From a virus: a stretch of 26,466 nt of DNA. A program made the translations under genes and the position numbers. Under the pieces are notes generated by a model, which ran no database searches, was not told the origin of the DNA, and saw only the letters and a program-made list of their open reading frames with translations. Of the stretch, positions 23,514-26,466 are shown one piece after another; position 1 is the stretch's first letter; each line of letters begins with the position of its first letter. The DNA lies in IMG/VR virus record IMGVR_UViG_3300021197_000927, positions 1 through 26,466 of that record, one strand, 5' to 3'.

Positions 23514-23532
23514 GTTAATGATAATCATTCTC
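23514..23532. promoter_or_regulatory. Fur-box-like operator
   Basis: GTTAATGATAATCATTCTC matches the classical 19-bp Fur consensus GATAATGATAATCATTATC at 17 of 19 positions. It lies between P3 and P2, about 22-40 bases downstream of the expected P3 start. If functional, host Fur with iron would block P3 elongation or nearby initiation. In AT-rich DNA a chance match is possible. Confidence 0.45.
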
Positions 23533-23547
23533 ATTTAGCGCCAGCGT

Positions 23548-23555
23548 GGTCGACC
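23548..23555. promoter_or_regulatory. GGTCGACC palindrome at P3 start, operator candidate
   Basis: Same palindrome as at P2, here extended to TGGTCGACCA (23547-23556). It covers the expected P3 start (about 23554). Confidence 0.5.
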
Positions 23556-23560
23556 AGTTT

Positions 23561-23588
23561 ATTATAACATATGAAACGCCACTGTCAA
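23561..23588 (-). promoter_or_regulatory. Sigma-70 promoter P3
   Basis: Minus strand TTGACA (23588-23583), 16-bp spacer, TATAAT (23566-23561). First of four tandem promoters in transcription order. The distance to P2 is 110 bp and from P2 to P1 116 bp, suggesting tandem duplication. Confidence 0.9.
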
Positions 23589-23597
23589 CACTATAGA

Positions 23598-23618
23598 CCT
23601 AAATGTTAAACATTTAGG
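23598..23618. repeat. Hairpin repeat copy 2 (CCTAAATG stem)
   Basis: Stem CCTAAATG/CATTTAGG with loop TTAAA, the partner of the copy at 23404-23422. It lies 10 bp upstream of the P3 -35 box. Confidence 0.7.
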
Positions 23619-23670
23619 CTCCCATATCGCAATTATTTTCCATCTTAACCCATCTTTTTTCGCTTAACCG

Positions 23671-23709
23671 TCTGTTCATTTTTGCAACATCTGTATCATT
23701 TTTACAACA
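23671..23709. repeat. Two adjacent 19-20 bp direct repeats
   Basis: TCTGTTCATTTTTGCAACA (23671-23689) is followed directly by TCTGTATCATTTTTACAACA (23690-23709). The repeats differ by one insertion and two substitutions. They could be iterons of a replication origin or binding sites for a phage regulator. Nearby are a 12-bp palindrome (23761-23772) and a TTGTTG/CAACAA stem. The rest of 23619-23808 shows no gene. Confidence 0.55.
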
Positions 23710-23808
23710 GGAAACCCCTTTTTGTTGCAAAAAAACAACAATGAGCCCTAACAGAGAATAGGATTATAATCCCCATATGGTATTCTTATGGTATATTAGC
23801 CAATATCT

Positions 23809-23904
23809 TTAATGGTACACCACTGGAATGGTGTTTTCCCAAGGGCTTCTACCTGGTCTTGGTGGGTATATTGGTTCTTTTTTTCTCTTTATTAATTCAA
23901 CCAT
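23809..23904 (-). CDS. Possible small protein (31 aa)
   Basis: ORF of 31 codons starting inside the end of the 179-aa gene (ATG at 23904) and ending TAA at 23809. It is basic at first and proline-rich (EPIYPPRPGRSPWENTIPVVYH). There is only a weak ribosome site. The overlap with the upstream stop would allow translational coupling. Confidence 0.4.
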   Translation of the reverse strand: MVELIKRKKEPIYPPRPGRSPWENTIPVVYH

Positions 23905-24431
23905 TTTATCTTAATCTTACATAGGTTTAATACCGGAACACACGAACTATTGTTATACTTTTCATCCCATTCTTTACACCATTCTACATAGGCATTAAAT
24001 CTTCTATACATTGGCTCTGTTACATCCTGTAATGTGTGTCTGTCGTGTTGCATTGGCTGTAATATCTTATCTTTGAGCATAATGAAGATTTGATAGTGTG
24101 TGTAGTATTTTCCGTGTGTGGCTACCCAATCTTTATGATGTGTTAATCTTCTTATCTCTTTACTCTTTACTTTTACTTTCTTTCCCTTACTATATTTTGT
24201 TTTCTTCATTAAAGGACTATACAGAAGGTTACTTGATATAAAGGTATTAAAGTCTGAGTATTTGCTCATATGCCAATGGTTTTGCCAATAGTCTATAAGA
24301 TAATCATAAGCATCATTCAGGTGATAATGAATCTTCTTGGCTTCTGATTTACTACATACCATCTTTGTATTTGGTGGTAGACTTGAGTCGTGTGGATTTG
24401 GATATTCTTCTCTTGTTGCTTCTATAATCAT
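23892..24431 (-). CDS. Hypothetical protein (179 aa)
   Basis: A 179-aa protein rich in H, Y, W and K (HYHLNDAYDYLIDYWQNHWHM), with a basic lysine-rich central loop (KKTKYSKGKKVKVKSKEIRR) and many histidines around HGKYYTHYQ and QHDRHTLQD. No recognised domain. The start overlaps the stop of the 53-aa gene (ATGA). A nucleic-acid-associated role is conceivable from charge; nothing more can be said. Confidence 0.75.
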   Translation of the reverse strand: MIIEATREEYPNPHDSSLPPNTKMVCSKSEAKKIHYHLNDAYDYLIDYWQNHWHMSKYSDFNTFISSNLLYSPLMKKTKYSKGKKVKVKSKEIRRLTHHKDWVATHGKYYTHYQIFIMLKDKILQPMQHDRHTLQDVTEPMYRRFNAYVEWCKEWDEKYNNSSCVPVLNLCKIKIKWLN

Positions 24432-24589
24432 TTGATTGTTTTCTCCGTATAGTTAAATGGTGGACTTCTTTTCACTCCATTCTTAATTGCTCTGATGAGT
24501 AATGTGTGGTACTCTTCTAAGGCTTTCTGTTTAATCTCTTCGTTAATTCTATCGACTTCTCTCTGTCTAATCTTTTCTAAATCCAACAT
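24428..24589 (-). CDS. Small helical protein (53 aa)
   Basis: Starts at 24589 where CGGAGAATACA precedes the ATG. An upstream in-frame ATG at 24634 would overlap the 69-aa gene by 58 bp without a ribosome site. The protein is helical and charged (LEKIRQREVDRINEEIKQKALEE). No family recognised. It is coupled to the 179-aa gene by ATGA. Confidence 0.65.
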   Translation of the reverse strand: MLDLEKIRQREVDRINEEIKQKALEEYHTLLIRAIKNGVKRSPPFNYTEKTIK

Positions 24590-24786
24590 TGTATTCTCCG
24601 TAATTCCTGAGGTGTTGCTAATGTGTCTATCCATTCTTCAACTACCCATTGCTTATCATTTATAAATGCGTCTTCTGTTAATCTTCTATATAAATCTACA
24701 TCTAATCCGACATACTTAAACTCAGCATTCATTCGGTTCCAAAAGACTTCTATATCGATAGTTTCTAGGATTTTATCTATATTCAT
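24577..24786 (-). CDS. Hypothetical protein (69 aa)
   Basis: A 69-aa acidic, mainly helical protein (IEVFWNRMNAEFKYVGLDVDLYRRLTEDAF, WVVEEWIDTLATPQELRRIQ). Its start overlaps the stop of the 169-aa gene by one base and its end overlaps the next gene. Function unknown. Confidence 0.7.
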   Translation of the reverse strand: MNIDKILETIDIEVFWNRMNAEFKYVGLDVDLYRRLTEDAFINDKQWVVEEWIDTLATPQELRRIQCWI

Positions 24787-25295
24787 TATGCTGTCTCCTG
24801 AGTGAAAAGATATACAGGCTTATAGTCCTGAACTCTTTGGTTAATTATATTATCATTCTCGTCATTATAACCATCAAACTTTTGTTCTACTTGTTCCCAT
24901 TTCCAAGTATAACCTAAGTCTTCGTGGGTTTTTATATAATGATTAATTGCTTGTTCTACATCATCAGCACTTGAAGATGTTGGCTTAAACATATCATAAC
25001 CAAATTCTTCATCACCTAGGTCGTGCAACTTAAGGAATAAATCCTGCCCAGCATCCCATACTGCTTCCTGTAATTCTTCCATTCTCTTCTGGTCTTTTGT
25101 AGTAATCAAATGGTCTTTAAGATTAATATACCAACCCTCGTTATAATGTGCAGGTTCTACACTTTCTATCATTCGCAAATACTTCTTATTCAAGTTTTTG
25201 GATAACTCTTTAACTAACATATTGGATTGGTGTTGATATACTGCTGATTCGCAACCGATATTAAAACTTTTTCCATCATTAAATATGTGAAACAT
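24786..25295 (-). CDS. Hypothetical protein (169 aa)
   Basis: A 169-aa acidic protein, mostly helical (KELSKNLNKKYLRMIESVEP, KRMEELQEAVWDAGQDLFLKLHDLGDEEFG). No recognised motif, membrane segment or signal. The ATG at 25295 forms a TAATG junction with the zinc-ribbon-like gene upstream, so the two are co-translated from the 25543-25570 promoter. Confidence 0.75.
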   Translation of the reverse strand: MFHIFNDGKSFNIGCESAVYQHQSNMLVKELSKNLNKKYLRMIESVEPAHYNEGWYINLKDHLITTKDQKRMEELQEAVWDAGQDLFLKLHDLGDEEFGYDMFKPTSSSADDVEQAINHYIKTHEDLGYTWKWEQVEQKFDGYNDENDNIINQRVQDYKPVYLFTQETA

Positions 25296-25495
25296 TATTC
25301 TATCTCCTTATAACCGTGTTGTTTTAATTCTTCTTCATCGCTATTATGACAATCTTCGCATATGACTACTTCATCGTCTATCTTTTCATTAACCCATATG
25401 TTAATACATACATCTTCTGTTAACATTTCGTCACATCCGTGGCATAATTGCTCATACTGATTATCAGCAGTTTCCTGAGGTATATAATAAGTCAT
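25295..25495 (-). CDS. Small zinc-ribbon-like protein (66 aa)
   Basis: A 66-aa acidic protein with two C-x2-C pairs, CHGC (18-21) and CEDC (47-50), spaced like a treble-clef or zinc ribbon, plus a separate C30. It starts after CGGAGAAAAAA. Small zinc-binding phage proteins often bind RNA polymerase or other host factors, but this is inference. Confidence 0.65.
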   Translation of the reverse strand: MTYYIPQETADNQYEQLCHGCDEMLTEDVCINIWVNEKIDDEVVICEDCHNSDEEELKQHGYKEIE

Positions 25496-25542
25496 TTTTT
25501 TTCTCCGTTATTAAACAAGAATAATCTCTCATTTATAAGTAT

Positions 25543-25570
25543 ATTATAACACATATCCTGATGCTGTCAA
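25543..25570 (-). promoter_or_regulatory. Sigma-70 promoter for the 66/169-aa operon
   Basis: Minus strand TTGACA (25570-25565), 16-bp spacer, TATAAT (25548-25543). The -35 overlaps the end of the preceding gene. The leader to 25496 closely resembles the P0 leader at 23200-23241 (both contain TTCTTG...ATAACGGAGA). Confidence 0.85.
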
Positions 25571-25767
25571 CTTTTTGGGGTTTTTATGTGGTACATAAGT
25601 CGTTTCTTATAGATATTCCCATTTTCATAGGTTTTGACTATCTTAATTAACTCTTTTCTACCGATATAACACTGAAACTGCCCTAATACAGACCAAGTCG
25701 CATAATGCTTCTTACTCTTTACTATAGTGATATCTTTAAGTTTTACTTTTACTTTTTTCTTTTTCAT
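25567..25767 (-). CDS. Basic hypothetical protein (66 aa)
   Basis: A 66-aa very basic protein (MKKKKVKVKLKD at the start; KELIKIVKTYENG later). The predicted transcript start of the promoter at 25774-25802 falls on the ATG, so the mRNA is probably leaderless. No family recognised; nucleic acid binding is possible. Confidence 0.65.
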   Translation of the reverse strand: MKKKKVKVKLKDITIVKSKKHYATWSVLGQFQCYIGRKELIKIVKTYENGNIYKKRLMYHIKTPKS

Positions 25768-25773
25768 AATACT

Positions 25774-25802
25774 ATTATAACATAGTATTTATCAAAAGTC
25801 AA
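25774..25802 (-). promoter_or_regulatory. Sigma-70 promoter with no leader
   Basis: Minus strand TTGACT (25802-25797), 17-bp spacer, TATAAT (25779-25774). The -10 box is only 6 bp from the ATG of the 66-aa gene, so transcription should begin at or beside the start codon. Confidence 0.85.
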
Positions 25803-25816
25803 ACGAAGAGTGTATT

Positions 25817-26074
25817 TTAGACTAAATTATTGCGATTTACACGAATCATCTTTTTATCAGTAGGTCTAGATGAGATGCTATCTTTTCTAGGTCTTCCTAC
25901 TTTTGTGTCTTTCAGGTGATTGGTAGAGATTGCTTCCTGATGTGTCTTAAGTCCGAGTGAGATACGAACTCTGTCATTCATCTCTAATTGCTTAACGATT
26001 TCAGTTAAACCTCGTTCTTTTGCTTCTTCAATAGAGATGTGTTCTTTAATAAGGAATGGTTCTTGTTTAGGCAT
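25817..26074 (-). CDS. Hypothetical protein with AT-hook-like motif (85 aa)
   Basis: An 85-aa protein. The N-terminal half is helical and acidic (IEEAKERGLTEIVKQLEM); the C-terminal half is basic with KVGRPRKDS (about 58-66), an AT-hook-like GRPRK string. It overlaps the end of the 57-aa gene by 8 bp. A DNA-binding regulator is possible from the GRPRK motif alone. Confidence 0.65.
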   Translation of the reverse strand: MPKQEPFLIKEHISIEEAKERGLTEIVKQLEMNDRVRISLGLKTHQEAISTNHLKDTKVGRPRKDSISSRPTDKKMIRVNRNNLV

Positions 26075-26240
26075 AGGATTTTAACATCTCTCTGAGTTTA
26101 ATATAGTCGATTTCCTTGTCACTAGCAGGTCTGACTTGTGGGTATTCTACATAGTCATTATCTTCAATAATACAATATATAGTACCATCGACAATCTTAT
26201 GCTTAAGATTTAATCTTGCTATTATCTCTCTCAAATTCAT
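26067..26240 (-). CDS. Small hypothetical protein (57 aa)
   Basis: ORF of 57 codons from ATG 26240 to TAA 26067. It begins MNLREIIARLNLKHKIVDG and ends EIDYIKLREMLKSYA, giving an amphipathic-helix, beta-strand, helix pattern. There is no good ribosome site or promoter immediately upstream. Transcription may continue from the large RNA across the circle junction. No family recognised. Confidence 0.6.
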   Translation of the reverse strand: MNLREIIARLNLKHKIVDGTIYCIIEDNDYVEYPQVRPASDKEIDYIKLREMLKSYA

Positions 26241-26273
26241 ATAATTATTTAGTCAGTTATTAATCTCGTCTTA

Positions 26274-26294
26274 TTTGATGCCAAAGGCATCAAA
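26274..26294. terminator. Perfect 9-bp hairpin at the circle junction
   Basis: TTTGATGCC (26274-26282), loop AAA, GGCATCAAA (26286-26294). In the minus direction it follows the TTTAATCAC hairpin and lies between the large RNA and the 57-aa gene. No U-tract follows, so it may be a weak terminator or the 3' cap of the large RNA. Confidence 0.5.
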
Positions 26295-26466
26295 ACAATC
26301 AAGTTTTAATCACTGGCGTGATTAAAGCCTTAATATGTTTTTTTGTGTTCCACTAAAAGCAGTTAATTAATAATTAATATTAATATTCCTATAATTAAAT
26401 TCCTTCTTGTAGAAAAAGCCAATAGTCACAGCCACATTTAGGAATTGTAACTAAAAGAATACTTGG
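26284..26466. repeat. Terminal direct repeat, right copy
   Basis: Second copy of bases 1-183 with five substitutions at positions corresponding to 127, 132, 151, 162 and 166. The genome is best read as a circle of about 26,283 bp whose large RNA spans the join. Confidence 0.9.

Overview
The window is the essentially complete genome of a small tailed phage (siphovirus-type, long non-contractile tail) assembled as a circle. The first 183 bases recur at the end (26284-26466) with only 5 mismatches, so the unique circle is about 26,283 bp. The DNA is AT-rich by eye. Every gene I can support is on the minus strand, so transcription runs from high to low coordinates. Strong GGAG ribosome sites and near-consensus sigma-70 promoters (TTGACA/TATAAT, 16-17 bp spacers) point to an ordinary bacterial host. 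The structural-gene style (ParB-like protein, TAGT-type glycosyltransferase, repetitive ADINAGTIDN fibre) resembles uncultured marine phages. The host is inference only.

Layout in transcription order. (1) 26240 to 23809: short, mostly unrecognised proteins (57, 85, 66, 66, 169, 69, 53, 179 and 31 aa), probably early or host-interaction genes, with two clear promoters. (2) 23808 to 23200: a regulatory region of about 600 bp with four tandem sigma-70 promoters, two GGTCGACC palindromes over the predicted start sites, repeated hairpins, a 17/19 match to the Fur box and two 19-20 bp direct repeats. (3) 23199 to 21443: a 108-aa unknown protein, a highly structured leader of about 160 nt, a 51-aa basic protein, two related HNH endonucleases and a ten-codon lysine-rich ORF. 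(4) 21241 to 16236: a 40-aa membrane peptide, a fibre-associated protein, a 1428-aa repetitive fibre and a coiled-coil/membrane protein (holin or XhlA-like candidate). (5) 16225 to 4055: packaging, head and tail genes (TerS, TerL, portal, scaffold, capsid, adaptor, tail terminator, tail tube, gp10-like protein, tail assembly chaperone with a -1 frameshift product, tape measure, distal tail and tip proteins). A GNAT-like protein sits inside the tip cluster. (6) 4045 to 783: a second fibre, two unknown proteins, a ParB-like protein and a TAGT-type glycosyltransferase, suggesting DNA or nucleotide modification.

(7) The most striking element is the last: about 735 nt (735 to 1) without a credible gene. 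It lies immediately downstream of a strong minus-strand promoter (742-770) whose predicted start coincides with the first base of a perfect 16-bp long-range helix. That helix is crossed by further pairings (a pseudoknot), and several more hairpins follow. This looks like a large structured phage non-coding RNA of the kind exemplified by GOLLD and ROOL, either a member of such a class or a new one. The two diverged copies of its 3' part differ mostly in ways that spare the proposed helices.

No DNA polymerase, helicase, primase, integrase, recognisable repressor or endolysin is visible. The phage therefore probably relies on host replication, and its lysis genes are unrecognised.
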